Origin: Austropuccinia psidii
Taxonomy: Eukaryota; Basidiomycota; Pucciniomycetes; Pucciniales; Sphaerophragmiaceae
Assembly: GCA_023105745.1 (NCBI GenBank)
Contig: JALGQZ010000009.1
Coordinates: forward strand, 47,583,967-47,647,966
Direction: 5' to 3'
DNA length: 64,000 nucleotides
Part shown: piece by piece, positions 48,651 to 60,233 of the stretch
Layout: each line of letters opens with the position of its first letter
How positions within the stretch are numbered: the stretch's first letter is position 1
Notes under the pieces: generated by a model
Databases searched by the model: none
What the model saw: the letters and a program-made list of their open reading frames with translations, nothing else
Told to the model about the DNA's origin: nothing
Program-made: the position numbers and the translations under genes

Positions 48651-48663
48651 TGAGCCTTTTTTT

Positions 48664-48672
48664 GAGGGAGGG
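48664..48672 (+). other. Polypurine tract of element B
   Basis: GAGGGAGGG lies 2 nt before the 3' LTR. Confidence 0.55.
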
Positions 48673-48674
48673 TA

Positions 48675-50069
48675 TTCCAGCCTGTGAATCAAAACCAGAG
48701 CACAAGCATGACAACCAAATACCATAAATCAATGGTATAGCCACAATACCACCAAAACATGGAGCTGAGCCAAATCAGATCAAAAGGTATCAAAAGAACA
48801 AGGAATTCACTACTTTTCAAATATACAAGTCCCATTATCATAGGACAAAGAATAACAAAGTTACTCTTGCTCAAAGTTGTTGCTGAGCATAAACCTCAAT
48901 TTTCACCTCTCATCTGAAATACAGAGGAAGAGGCTTAACCCCATAAAATGGGTATCCAAAAATAAAGCTCTAATTCAGGGCTACCCAATGGTACTACTCA
49001 AACTGAGCTAGCACTAGTATTACTGAAGGTATGGCCAAAATCAGGCAAAATAAGGGTGAACAAAATATTCACCTACCATCTAACTTCTACAGTTTTAGCA
49101 TGAGATACCTCAAGTGGGGTCTTTTTGAGAAGAGAACAATCAGGGCTATCTGATGGTGCCATTCATTTTTACATATCTCAACTGGAACAAAAGATATGGA
49201 GCAAACAAGCTCCATACAGTTTTTGGATAAATCATAAATGTGTATAAGAAAGCTTGTACATGGAATAACATTGCCATACTTAATGATAGCCATACCAAAT
49301 GAGTTACCATTGTGTAGAACACATCCAGGGCTTCTCAATAAACCAATTTGGAGCTTGATATCTCAAAAACCAACTACATTATGGCAGTTTTAAGCTCAAA
49401 TTCCCGCAGTTTGGTCAATACAGCCTTATAGTGGAATAATACCCATAGCCATGATTATGAGGTGTCAAACAGACAAAGAAGGATGTTTATACTTCAATAC
49501 TGGGATCCCATACAGGGCCTGTGCAGCATTCTATGGATAATACTCGTCAGAATCAGGCTATGTGGTCCCCAGATGAAATTCTTCACCCTATTGGTCAAAA
49601 CTGCTCAGATGTGGTTTCAAAACCACATCTGAGCCCAATAAAAGCTATGAAAGCCTGTCCTAGAGAGTGAAAAATCTTCACTTCCTCTACGTGAAAAGGT
49701 CTAGCAGCCTTTTCACTCCATTTCAGTATAAAAGGAGGCCTTTTCACTCTCAGGAAAGGAATCCTCATCCTGCTCTTAAATCCATACGTAATAAAACTGT
49801 CAAAAACAGTTATAATCTTGGAAAATAACCAGGTTATACCTTAAATATAAGTATTGTAGCTCTTATTGTAGTAATCCAACTGGTAAGACTGCACCCAGGG
49901 CTTTGAGAAGTGCTCCAACCACTATATAATTATAGTAAAGCCCTGATTATCTTATTTTAAACCCTTATTACAATCAAAGAATCTTCTTTTCTCCATTTTC
50001 ACCATGTAACAGTCATAGTTAAGGCCTGTAAATACAATTATACACCTTTATCATAGACTCAGTCTGACA
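48675..50069 (+). repeat. 3' LTR of element B
   Basis: 1395 bp, homologous to 38431-39857 with small indels. Its first bases are TTCCAGCC instead of TGTCAGCC, and it ends CTCAGTCTGACA before TAACC. Confidence 0.88.
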
Positions 50070-51867
50070 TAACCCTTGATAAGTTGAGTGATTCCAGAGC
50101 AGGAGAAATCCTGCTTGAAAAGCTTGAGAGTCCTCTCTTGGCCACTATGGCCACCTAGAGGAGAGTCATTATAATTTTGAAGTATTCAAAGCTGAATTGG
50201 GGGGTCATTTGGGACAACCACCCAATCCTTGAAGAGAAAGATTTGGCAAAAGGAATCAAGAGAATAATCTTGCACAAATTTTGAAGGATAATTATGTATT
50301 GAAAATCTTTCAATAATGCCTTCTGAATGAATTCAATTACCTTTGAAAATGATTCTGCCTTTACCACAAAGAACTTTGAGGCTTGAATATTATCTTGCTT
50401 GATTATTTACTGATAATTCATTTGATTCTTGCTGATGAAATACTACCCTTTCTGGGTAAATGTTGTCCTGATGTGAAAATGCATCTTGGAGGGTTTTCAG
50501 GTGAGTAGGAAATTGAGAAGTGAAACTTTGAAATGACTTCAGCCCATAAGGCTTGACAGCAAGTGAGGATATTTGATGACATGAAGTATTGAAGAGAAGA
50601 GTTATTGGTGAGAAATTCAAAAGGAGAAGAAAGGGAAAGAAGAAAAGCTCTCCAACACTTGAGAGCCCATACTATGCCAAGGAGTTCCTTTTCATGCATC
50701 TCATAATTGATATCTTCTGGAAGAAGCTTGCAGCTATCAAATGCAATGGGATGTTTTCCTGAGTCAGAAAACTGACTAAGTACAGAACCCAAGGCATAAT
50801 CTGATGCATCAGTCTCAACAATGGTGGGTGGAGAAGGATTGGGGAAGTGGTGAAAGCCTCTTTGAGTTGATGAAGCTGTCTAAGAGCTTCCTCATTGAGG
50901 GGGAAACTTCAATCTTTCCTTAAAAATTTTGTAAGTGAACTAATAGTCTTTGAGTAATTCTTGACAAAATGGCAGTAGAAGTTTGCAAAACCAAGAAATG
51001 ATTGAAGAGCGGTTTCTTGGAGGAGTCAAATTGGGAATTTTTTGGACTTTTTCTTTATCCATATTGAGGCCTTCAGAAGAAACAACAAAACCTAAATATT
51101 CCACACTTGAGACATGGAAAAGGCACATGGATGCCTTAGCAAAAAAGATTATTTTCTCTGAGTATAGAAAGAACAGTGGAAACATGAGTGAAATTTTCTT
51201 CCTCAGAATTAGAAATAAACAGAATATCATCTAGAAAAACAGCTACATAGACATCTAGAAGATCAGAGAAAATGTAATTTACAAGAGTTTTAAAAGATGA
51301 AGGAACATTGGTGTGCCCAAATGGCATGACCAAGTAGTAATAATTGCCATATTTAGTTCTAAATTCTGTCAAATGCTCATCACCTTCCTGAATTCTGATT
51401 AGGTTATATGAACAATGTAAATAAATATTGGAGAAGATAGAAGAGGCATTAAAAAAAGTGAGAAGCTGGTTCACAGGACAAACAGGAAATTTTTTCTTCC
51501 TGGTGACAGCATTGAGTTTGCAGTAATAAACACACAAAGGGAGGACACAATATTTCTTTTTGACAAAAATGACAGGTGCTCCTTCTGAAGAGGAGCTTGG
51601 CCATATTAAACCTTTCTCTACATTCTCTAAAATGTAGGCCCCAAGTTTATCTGACTCTTGATTTGATAAAGCGTAGACCACCCCAGCTGGAGGTAGAGAC
51701 CCCTGCAGCTTGATTTGATGATCACAGGTGTGGCAGGGAGGACATTTCTCTGCTTTCACCTTGTAGAAAAAATTCAAATAATGGTGATAAGAAGAACGTA
51801 CAATGTTCATCACATTCTCAATTTCTTCTGGCCCTTCCTCTTAATCCTACAACTCCTCCGGGGAGTC

Positions 51868-52275
51868 TGTTGCAACCATGGCAATTCACCCTCTTGGACC
51901 TCCATATGGAATATCCATGGCATATCCATAAAAATTGGCCATTTTATCTTTACTGGAATTTTCTGGCCATTTCACTATCTGGAGGAAACTTGGTCCCTTC
52001 ATCATCATCAGGCCTTTAATGGGCAGTCTTTGCATTTGGAACTCTTAGATATTTTCCAGTCAACAGGGACAATACAGCCCAAAATCTTGTATTTGGCTTT
52101 TTAAGCTCTAGATACAGTTTTGTGCATTTTGCTTTATCCATCCTTTTTATGCCATTTCTCCATGTATTATGGGAAATATGCCCAAATGGGCATATAAGGC
52201 AAATTTAGGCTTAATTTCCAGTTTTGCAAATTTTGTGCACTTTTGTGAATTTCTGTGCATTTTGCACCAATACAG
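51868..52275 (+). repeat. 5' part of a chromovirus LTR (G/C1 type)
   Basis: Starts TGTTGCAACCATGGCAATTC, like the LTRs of G and C1 but in plus orientation, and breaks C2 pol at its left edge. It is cut at 52276 by the 3' LTR of element F, so F probably inserted into it; its remainder would lie beyond F. Confidence 0.7.
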
Positions 52276-52711
52276 TGTCACAGGGGCTCTTCTAAGTGAG
52301 GAGGGCCTGGCACTCAGTAAACAGGGACTCACTTATGGAGGGTTCAATGATATGATCAAGAGGAATACACTTAAGAGTGTAATAAGATGAATTACTAAGA
52401 AAAGAAATATAAGGCAAGCAGAAAAAAAAGAATAAGAGTAAGAAATGAAAGAGCCAACCACAAACAAGTCCAAGTCCACTGTTTCAACCTGTCAGAATGG
52501 AAAGAGAAGGGTTAATAAGGATATGGCCACCCAACTCATCCTGTACAAGCCAAGACTAACTTAATATTAAATAAATATAATACCCAAAAATAAGGATAAG
52601 CAAGGAAGATTTCTGAAGCTGAATTTTGATACACCCAGTGGATTTGCTGGTTTAAGGTGTTTGAGTGGGTGTATCAATGAATACCCTTACCCCTGATGAG
52701 TGGTTGTTACA
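52276..52711 (-). repeat. 3' LTR of element F (internally deleted)
   Basis: Minus-strand start TGTAACAACCACTCATCAGG and end AAGAGCCCCTGTGACA are as in D and E, but it is only 436 bp against about 750. The central part with the CAATACAG repeats and transcript start is missing. The polypurine tract (GAGGGGGATAC, minus) follows at 52712. Confidence 0.82.
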
Positions 52712-53144
52712 GTATCCCCCTCTTGAAACTGGTGGGCTCCTGAACACCATAATAGCCTTCCACTGTTGAGTGGCATATCATTATCCCCACATTTTTTTCA
52801 GAAACTTTCCCTTTAATTTTATTTTCCTCTTGACCATTATCTTGAAAATAGCTTTTCAATTCTATCCTTCCAAATTAATTTCAGGTCCCCCTTCTTTAAC
52901 TTGAGTAAGTCTTCCACTTTGAAATATGCCTTCTTTTATTCTTTTGATTCAATAAGTCCTTCTTTTTGGGGTATGGCCTTGGGTTGTATCCCAAAGTGAT
53001 GGCCACTGAGCTCTTCTGCTCAAAGAAAATGATGCAAAATGAGTATATCAATGTATACTCATATGAAAAGGGCCAACCTGATGTTGGGCCCTTCCTTGCC
53101 TTGACTGAAATTGTCTTGAAAAGAATCTTCATGGGGTCTTTTCC
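52712..53144 (-). other. Tail of element F between E and the 3' LTR
   Basis: On the minus strand this matches the D tail upstream of its 3' LTR (28910-29274). The 3'-most sequence before E is GGGGTCT-TTTCC. It joins 59765 onwards across E. No coding capacity is expected. Confidence 0.75.
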
Positions 53145-53285
53145 TGTAACAACCATCCATCTGGGGTAAGGGTATTCATTGATACACCCACTCAAACACC
53201 TCAAATCAGAAAATCCAGTATCTGCATCAGCATTCAGCTTCAGAAATCTTCATTCTGGAACATGCATACAGTTTGGTACATCAAT
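53145..53285 (+). repeat. Truncated 5' LTR of element E
   Basis: TGTAACAACCATCC through GGTACATCAAT matches 59019-59158. The sequence then switches to pol at ACAGGAGCACC. ACAG occurs at the break in both parents. Confidence 0.8.
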
Positions 53286-56023
53286 TGACAGGAGCACCTG
53301 TCCTTTTGGTCAAGAAAAAGGATGGAGGTCTTCGTTTGTGTGTTGACTACCACAAACTCAATGCTGTCACTAGGAAGAACAGATACCCTGTCCCTCCTAT
53401 GAACCAGCTCCTTACCATATTCAACAGTTCCACTATCTTCTCCAAGATAGATTTGCGTGGTGCATATAACCTTTTGAGAATCAAAGAGGGGGATGAGCAC
53501 TTAACTGCCTTCAGAACCAAGTATGGTAGTTATGAGTATTTGGTCATGCCATTTGGTTTTACCAATGCTCCTGCTTCGTTCCAGAATCTTGTAAATGATA
53601 TATTTGCAGATTTCTTGGATGTGTTTTTTGTGGTTTATCTAGATGATATTATGGTATTCTCAAATTCTGAGGAAGAACATGTCAAACATGTGACCTCTGT
53701 CCTCCAAAGACTCAGAGAAAATAATTTATTTGCCAAAGCCTCCAAGTGTGTATTCCATGCCTCAAGTGTGGAATACTTGGGCTATGTGGTTTCAAGTGAT
53801 GGCCTCAAGATGGATTTTTCAAAAGTTCAGAAAATCCTCAATTGGCCTCAGCCCAAAAACATCGAGGCCCTTCAATCTTTTCTTGGCTTTGCCAATTTTT
53901 ATTGTTGTTTCATTAAAAATTATTCCAAAAAAATCACTTCTCTCACTTCCCTTCTCAAAAGAGATTCTCCCTTTATCTTCAATGAGGAAGCTCTTAGTCA
54001 GTTTCAAGCACTCAAAGAAGCTTTCACCTCTGCTCCTATCTTATCCCATTTCAATCCATCTCTACCTACTATTGTAGAGACTGATGCTTCTGATTATGCA
54101 TTGGGCGCCGTACTGAGTCAGGTGAATGACTCAGGAAAGCATCCCATTGCATTTGATAGTTGCAAGCTCTTACCAGCTGAACTCAACTATGAAATTCATG
54201 ACAAGGAACTCCTTGGCATAGTTTGGGCTCTCAAGCGCTGGAGAGCATTTCTTCTTTCTCTTTCCAATTCTTTTGAGGTCTTGACAGACCACTCTTCCTT
54301 GCAGTACTTCATGTCTTCCAAAGCTCTTACTCGTCGTCAGGCCCGTTGGGCTGAATTTCTCTCAGAATTTCACTTCACTATCACTTACCGCCCAGGCAGG
54401 CTGGCCACTTTACCAGATGCCTTGTCACGTCGGGATGATGTGTACCCAGAGAGGGGGGTGGACTTCATCAGCAAGAATCCTCAGAATTTTCATCAAGTAC
54501 TTAAGCAAGATGGAATTCAAGAGTCAAGATTCTTCTCAATCAAAGTGGAGATTTTCTCAGATTTAGTAGAAAAGATCCAAAAAGAAGTATGGCAAGACAA
54601 AGACTATAAAGAAATACTCAAGCAACTAGCAAGAGGTGAATCAGTTCCAGATTATTCTCTTGAACCTCAAGCCAAGTTATTATTATTCAAAGATAGAGTC
54701 GTACTCCCAAGCAATGAAGAACTTCAACTCAATATTCTTCAAAAGCGTCATGACTCACCATTGGCTGGCCATCCTGGCCAGGAGAAGACCCTCAAGCTCA
54801 TCAAGAGGGATTTTCATTGGGCTGGCATGAATCAATTCAACAAGGACTATGTGTCCTCATGTCAGCAATGTTCAAGAAACAAGAACATTCATCAAAAGAA
54901 GTTTGGATTACTCAAGCCTCTTTCAATTCCATCTGGTCCTTGGAATTAATTATCAATGGAATTCATCACTCAATTGCCACCGTCAAACAGCTTTGATTCA
55001 ATTTTAGTAGTTGTGGACAGATTTTCAAAAATGGCAATCTTCATTCCAGCTTATGGAACAATCACTGCCCTGGACTTAGCTCAAATCTTCATTAGTCATG
55101 TATTTTCCAAGCATGGACTTCCAGTCAGTATTGTCAGTGATAGAGGATCCTTATTTGTTTCATCATTTTGGACTCAATTGTGTTAGCAGCTCAAGATATC
55201 AAGAGATCTTTCAACTGCCTTTCACCCTGAAACAGATGGACAGACAGAGAGGGTAAATCAGATAATAGAACAGTACCTTTGGATGTATGTCAGCTATCAT
55301 CAAGATGACTGGTACACCTGGCTCCCTCTGGCTGAATTTGCCTATAATAATGCAGAACATTCATCAACCAAGCAATCACCTTTTTTCACCATTTATGGAA
55401 GAAATCCCAGCTTTGACTCAATCCATATTTCTCAAGACTCACCTGCTGGAAAGTTATCAACAAAACTCCAATCAGTACAGCAAGTTGTCAAAGAAGAATC
55501 AGAGTCAGAAATAAGGAGATTCAAGAAGTATGCAGATAGAAATAGGGCAATTCCACCTGATTTCCAACCTGGAGACAAAGTATGGCTAGCTTCCAAGAAC
55601 ATCAAGACAACAAAACCCACCAAGAAGTTATCAGAAAGATGGTTGGGACCTTTTGAAGTTCTGAAGAAGATTGGCAGTCATGCATATCACCTCAAGTCAC
55701 CTCAGCAATGGAAGACAGTTCACCCTGTATTCCATGTTTCCTTATTAGAACCAGTCAAGCATTCAACTATCCCAAATCGTCATCAATTGCCGCCACCACC
55801 AGTTTTAGTGGAGGAGCTAGAAGAATGGGAAGTGGCTCAGGTTCTGGACTCAAAACTCAAAAGAGGTAAATTATGGTATCTTGTATAGTGGAAAGGATTC
55901 AGTGAAGACCCAGAAAGAACCACTTGGGAACCAGCTTCAAACCTTACCAACTCACCAGATCTTGTCAAGGACTTCCATTCATTGTATCCAGAAAAGCCTG
56001 GCCCAAATACCTCAAGAGTTTGA
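53285..56023 (+). pseudogene. pol: Element E pol (RT to chromodomain) with three stops
   Basis: It begins inside the reverse transcriptase (GAPVLLVKKKDGGLRLCVDY) and runs colinear with D pol to its natural TGA at 56021-56023, without frameshift. In-frame stops: TAA after GPWN (54947-54949), TAG after FWTQLC (about 55184-55186) and TAG after LWYLV in the chromodomain (55886-55888). YLDD, RNase H, the integrase triad and chromodomain residues are otherwise preserved. It is very close to D in sequence, so both belong to one recently active family. Confidence 0.9.
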
Positions 56024-56465
56024 TTTATGGTGCTTGGTGGGGAGAAGAAGTTATGAAAGTAAGTTCCTCTCCTGGCATGCACCTTTAAGGGGGTATTCTA
56101 CCCATATGTTGTTGTAAGAATCACCTTGGCCACTTTGTGGGCACTTGTCAGTTCTTTGGACAGGTTCAGGAAGCATACAACACCAATACTCTCCGATTTG
56201 GACCTTATCAAGATATGGCCAAATGTTCTTTCTTTAATTTTCCTTCCTTTCCCTTTTATTTATCATTCCATTTATGACAATCATAATAATTCAAGACATT
56301 CATTACTTCAAGTCATTTATGGCAATTATTTTCAGAAGTCATTTATGGCAATTCATCTCAGAAGCCATTTATGGCAATTCTTTTCAATTTTATGGTGCTT
56401 GGTGGGGAGTGGAAGTTATGAAAGTAAGTTCCATCTCCTGGTATGCATCCCTGAGGATTCTACTT
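56023..56465 (+). repeat. Duplicated post-pol block with splice-donor-like core (E)
   Basis: Two copies of the TTATGGTGCTTGGTGGGGAG...GAAAGTAAGTTCC block, 365 bp apart, as in D. Between them are three tandem TCATTTATGGCAATT units (about 56315-56385). Confidence 0.7.
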
Positions 56466-56787
56466 CTTGTACAACATTACCTTGGCCACTCTGTGAGAAT
56501 CAAATGCTTGGTATTCATTTTTGGACACTTTTGGCCAGAATCAAGCAACTCACCACACAAAGGACCAACCATCAGGATTTTTCTTTATTTATTTCTTTAC
56601 TCTCAATTTCTCTTATTCTTTTTTTTTCTTTCTTTATTTACTTGTATAATTTTCTTTCTTTTATTTCTTTAAAGCAGCTGCATCCCCTCCCAAATCATGT
56701 ATTGGGAGGTTCCATTAGTTTTCATTTTTTAGTATTTATAAGAGTGGGGATAGAAGTCCAACCAAACACAAACAAGAAAAAGGAAAA

Positions 56788-58064
56788 CTAGTTATCTCTA
56801 CCCAAATCATCAAAAGCTCTCTGGAAATCATTTATCAACTCATCTTCATACCAGGCAAATTTTGCAGCCATCTCTTCACAAGCAGTACCTGGAATAGTCC
56901 TGTCATTGGCATACATAATCACCTCTCTGCTATTCCTATCAACCCTCCTGAACAATATGGCCCCAGCATCTTGACTTTCACTAGCTGCGTTGGGATCTTC
57001 TCTGGTAACCCGGATAGGCCAACGTTCTCTTCTTTGAAAAACTTGAGCGGCAGGAAACGGCAAAGGGGACAATCCATCTCTTCTTCTGCTGGAGCTGGCC
57101 ACAGGTTGGAGTTGACAGGAGGTGTTTATGGGTGAGTTTCTGGACTGTTTAACTGGTGATGGTCTTACTGCTAGATTCAAGGCAGGCCTGGCGGTGTGGG
57201 AAGTAGTTGGTGAAGGAGGAGGAAGGGTTGTAGGAATGGAAGCAAGCATTGGTTGGAAGGTTCTTGGAGTGCTGGGAATAACTTGACTTTGGAATCTAGT
57301 GTTGGCAAGAGGTTGAGAAGAGGAATTGCTGGATGGATGGCCACTTGAATGAGGAATAACTTGAACTTCTTCACCATCCAACTCATCACTTCCTTCAGCC
57401 TCTGGATCTGTTGGGGAATCAACAATTCTTCTTAGTTTCTTCACTACTTTCACCACTCCATCAGCATTGGTCCTTGAGATTGGGATTTCTGAGCTGTAGT
57501 GTATGGGCCTACCACCAATTGGAATGGACCCTCCAACATTAGTCCACCTGGCCACATCCCTCTGCCTAGAACCAGTCACTAAATCAGAATATCAGAACCA
57601 ATTCAATCAAAATATGCAAATCACTCACATTGAGAAAATCCAGAAGTTGCATCAGGGGTAGGTTCCTGCCCATAAGGCCCATCTTTCCTGCTCCATAAGT
57701 GTCTCCTGACCTGGGACAAAGTTGATCCAGTACGACGACATGGCTTCTTCCCAAAAAAGCAAAAGTGGCATTTTGACAATTGAGGATTGTAATGTTGAAA
57801 GCATTCCTTACCCCTGGCCAAACATTCAGTACAGGAAGGATCAAGAACTTCAACTGCTCTGAACCCATCATAGGTTTGGGAGGGGTCAAAATGGCCAGAA
57901 GACGCCATGGAAGGGGAGGACAATTGACTGAAGACGCCAGAACCATGAAGAACAGACGGTGGCGGTGCAGAAGGAGAAGATTTAGTGAGCTCAGTCAGTT
58001 TGGAACTCATAACTGAAGAATATGCAAGCAGAAGATTCAAGACGTCAGAATCAATCCACTCCAT
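56788..58064 (-). CDS. Antisense Zn(II)2Cys6 protein encoded in element E
   Basis: Predicted 408 aa in two exons, 57629-58064 and 56788-57578. The 50-nt intron runs from GTGAGTG to GATTTAG and fuses the frames exactly. It lies on the strand opposite to the retrotransposon, between pol and the 3' LTR. Residues 78-109 show Cys at 78, 81, 88, 99, 102 and 109: CX2CX6CX10CX2CX6C, the spacing of fungal GAL4-type binuclear zinc clusters, with basic residues inside (LARGKE, FGKKP). The middle is Pro/Ser/Thr-rich with an acidic patch (DPEAEGSDELDGEE, about 190). The C-terminus has a conserved block, EVIMYANDRTIPGTACEEMA. A second copy exists in F. Transcription factor activity is inferred from the cluster only; the targets and role are unknown. 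I do not recognise a named family. Confidence 0.8.
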
Positions 58065-58336
58065 ATTAATAAAAAGAATTTGACCTCAAGGAAATGGGGG
58101 CCATAACTCAATTATGCCCCCCCTCAAAGCCTCTAAGGTGAAGGTTCATACCCCTTTGGGGCTGAACTCATCACCCAGGGCCTCCCCTGCAACTTTGGGG
58201 AGGCCAGGATCTTGATGGTCCTGGACCCCATCAATGGGTCCAGGCCATGTATGGTGAAAGTTATATTTGGGCCATTTCTGGGCCCCTTGGTCACCCTGGG
58301 TTCCCAGAAAATTTGGGCCCAGGGGGCCTCCAATAA

Positions 58337-58424
58337 CCCCCACGGACCACAGACCGCGGCGTACGGTCCACAGACCACGGACCACGGCGTACGGTCCACA
58401 GCCCACGGCCCACGGACCGTAGGA
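58337..58424. repeat. GC-rich palindromic array upstream of the antisense gene (E)
   Basis: Imperfect repeats of CCACGGACC, CGCGGCGTACGGTCCACAG and similar, about 273 bp upstream of the antisense ATG. It contains inverted CGGACC/GGTCCG half-sites. Its position suits a promoter or binding array for that gene, which is inference. Confidence 0.7.
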
Positions 58425-59018
58425 CCCCAAAGACGCAAAAGCGCCAAATATGGCCAAAAATCAAAAAAAAATACCCAAGTTCACCAAAACAACCAAAAGG
58501 CCCAAAAGGCCCAAAAGGCCATAAAAATCAAGAGGTATCAAGATTTCATCAGGGGAGAGGCCACAGCCCAAAAGCACTTTGGAGGGCTGTTTGAGGCCAT
58601 TTCCATGGACAATGGGGACAAGACCCCTGGAGGAAAATTTTTCAAGATTTCATTGGATTAGGCCTTGCCCAATGAGTACACTTCATATACTCATTGGGCA
58701 TCATTTTTTGAGCACAAGAGCTCAATGGCCCGTATTCTGGGATATATCCCAAGGCCACATCCCAAGGGCATGGTTGATTGAATCAGTAGAAAAGAAATGC
58801 ATATTTTGAAGTGGAATACTTACTCAAACTTGGAAAAAAGGGGGGAATCAATTGAATTTGACAGAGAAGGAGTGAAGAAGGATTTTCAGGATAATGGCCA
58901 AGAGGAAAAGAAAATTAAAAAGAAAATTCTTGAAAAAATGTGGGGATATCGAGATGCCACTCAACAGTGGCAGGGTATTATGGTGTTCAGGAGCCCACCA
59001 GTTTCAAGAGGGGGATAC

Positions 59019-59764
59019 TGTAACAACCATCCATCAGGGGTAAGGGTATTCATTGATAAACCCACTCAAACACCTCAAATCAGCAAATGCAGTATCTGCA
59101 TCAGTATTCAGTTTCAGCAATCTTCATTCTGAAACATGCATACAGTTTGGTACATCAATACAGCCTGTCAATACCTGTACAGGTTGGATTCACCCAATAC
59201 AGTTTCAATACACCAGTATGAAACTGTATGATCACTCAAATACACCACACCTCTTGTACAGGCTCTGTACAGCTGTACAGGACCTGTATTGGCCAGACTC
59301 AATTCAATCATCAATTATTCTCATGAAAATTCTTCCTCTGGATTGGGGCTGGTGATTCTCACATATACCAGCCCCTCTTTCTCCCCCCTGGGGACTTTTC
59401 CCCAGTTAATTAATTTAGTTTATTTATTATTTTATAATTATTCTTATGCTTATTTTGTTTATTATAATTATTTAATTTTAAGTTAGTCTTTGCATTTCTT
59501 TCTTTGCCTGTACAGTATGAGTTGGGTGGCCATATCCTTATTAACCCTTCTCTTTCCATTATGACTGGTTGAAACATTGGACTTGGACTTGTTTGTGGTT
59601 GGCTCTTCTATTTCTTATTCTTATTTCTTTGTTGCTGCATTTCTCATATCTTTTATCATAGTAATCCATTCCTTACACTCTTAAGTGTCATTAATCTTTC
59701 CATATCCTTGAGCCCTCCATAAGTGAGTCCCAGGCCCTCTTCACTTCGAAGAGCCCCTGTGACA
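59019..59764 (+). repeat. 3' LTR of element E
   Basis: 746 bp, TGTAACAACCATCC to CCCCTGTGACA, preceded by GAGGGGGATAC. It contains AGTTAATTAATTTA at about 59404-59417. Confidence 0.9.
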
Positions 59765-59954
59765 TGTCCCCATTTACCTTGGAAATACCTCCCCTGGCCT
59801 TACCATAGCTATTTTGGGCCTTGGCCCTTGCTAGGATACTTCCTGATCAAATTGATTTTATGGCCATTTGGGCTTTTTTTGGGTCTTGGGGTGAAAATGG
59901 CAGAAAATTGATATATGGCCATTTTTGGCCTATTCAAAGTTCCGGTGTCATATG

Positions 59955-59976
59955 CCATGGTCCGCGGTCCGTGGGG
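59955..59976. repeat. Remnant GC-rich palindrome in F
   Basis: CCATGGTCCGCGGTCCGTGG: one or two units of the array seen in D and E. It lies 258 bp upstream of the antisense start position, nearly the same distance as in E. Confidence 0.6.
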
Positions 59977-60233
59977 GCTATTGGAGGCCTCCAGGACCAA
60001 AATGGACCCCTTGGGACCATAAATTGGCCCATGGCCCCAAATTTCACCTACATGGCCTGGATTAATTGAGAGGTCCCAGGACCATCAGTATCCTGGCCTC
60101 CCCAAAGTTTCAGGGGAGGTTCTGGGTGATGAATTCAGCCCCAAAGGGGTCTTGAATCTTCACTTTTGAGGTTTTGAGGGGGGGCCATAATTGAGTTATG
60201 GCCCCCCTTTCCTTGGGGCCATAGTTTTTTTAC

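Larger units (their letters stand above)
38431..50069 (+). mobile_element. Ty3/gypsy element B inserted in C2
   Basis: Plus-strand element with two LTRs (38431-39857 and 48675-50069) and TAACC duplications at 38426-38430 and 50070-50074. The body contains decayed gag and pol related to those of A. It contains solo LTR 40617-42583; without it the element is about 9.7 kb. The LTRs differ at many positions and the ORFs carry numerous stops, so B is older than A and D. Confidence 0.92.
37545..51867 (-). pseudogene. pol: C2 chromovirus pol, split by element B
   Basis: Minus-strand pol in two blocks. Block 50075-51867 runs from just upstream of the reverse transcriptase (YHHYLNFFYKVKAEKCPPCH) through RT (FLDDILFIS in place of YLDDIMVFS), RNase H (DKELLGIVWALK-like KELLGIVWALKCWRAF) and the start of the integrase. 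Block 37545-38430 resumes at YVSSCQKCSRKKKIHHK and carries SIDFITKLPLSSYFESILAI and the post-integrase KLSERWLGPFAILKK. The frame is broken by many stops and shifts. The two blocks join across B at TAACC. The chromodomain lies further left, beyond the solo LTR. Its gag and 5' LTR are missing: it is cut at 51868 by an LTR fragment. Confidence 0.85.
53145..59764 (+). mobile_element. Chromovirus E (5'-deleted) inserted in element F
   Basis: 6620 bp, plus strand. The left flank TTTCC (53140-53144) and right flank TGTCC (59765-59769) are the duplication with one change. The uninterrupted site in D (minus reading GGGGTCT-TGTCC-CCA) supports this. Content: first ~140 bp of the 5' LTR fused to pol in the RT region, three in-frame stops in pol, duplicated post-pol block, intact antisense gene, GC array, polypurine tract and a full 3' LTR. 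Gag, protease and most of the 5' LTR are deleted. Confidence 0.85.
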
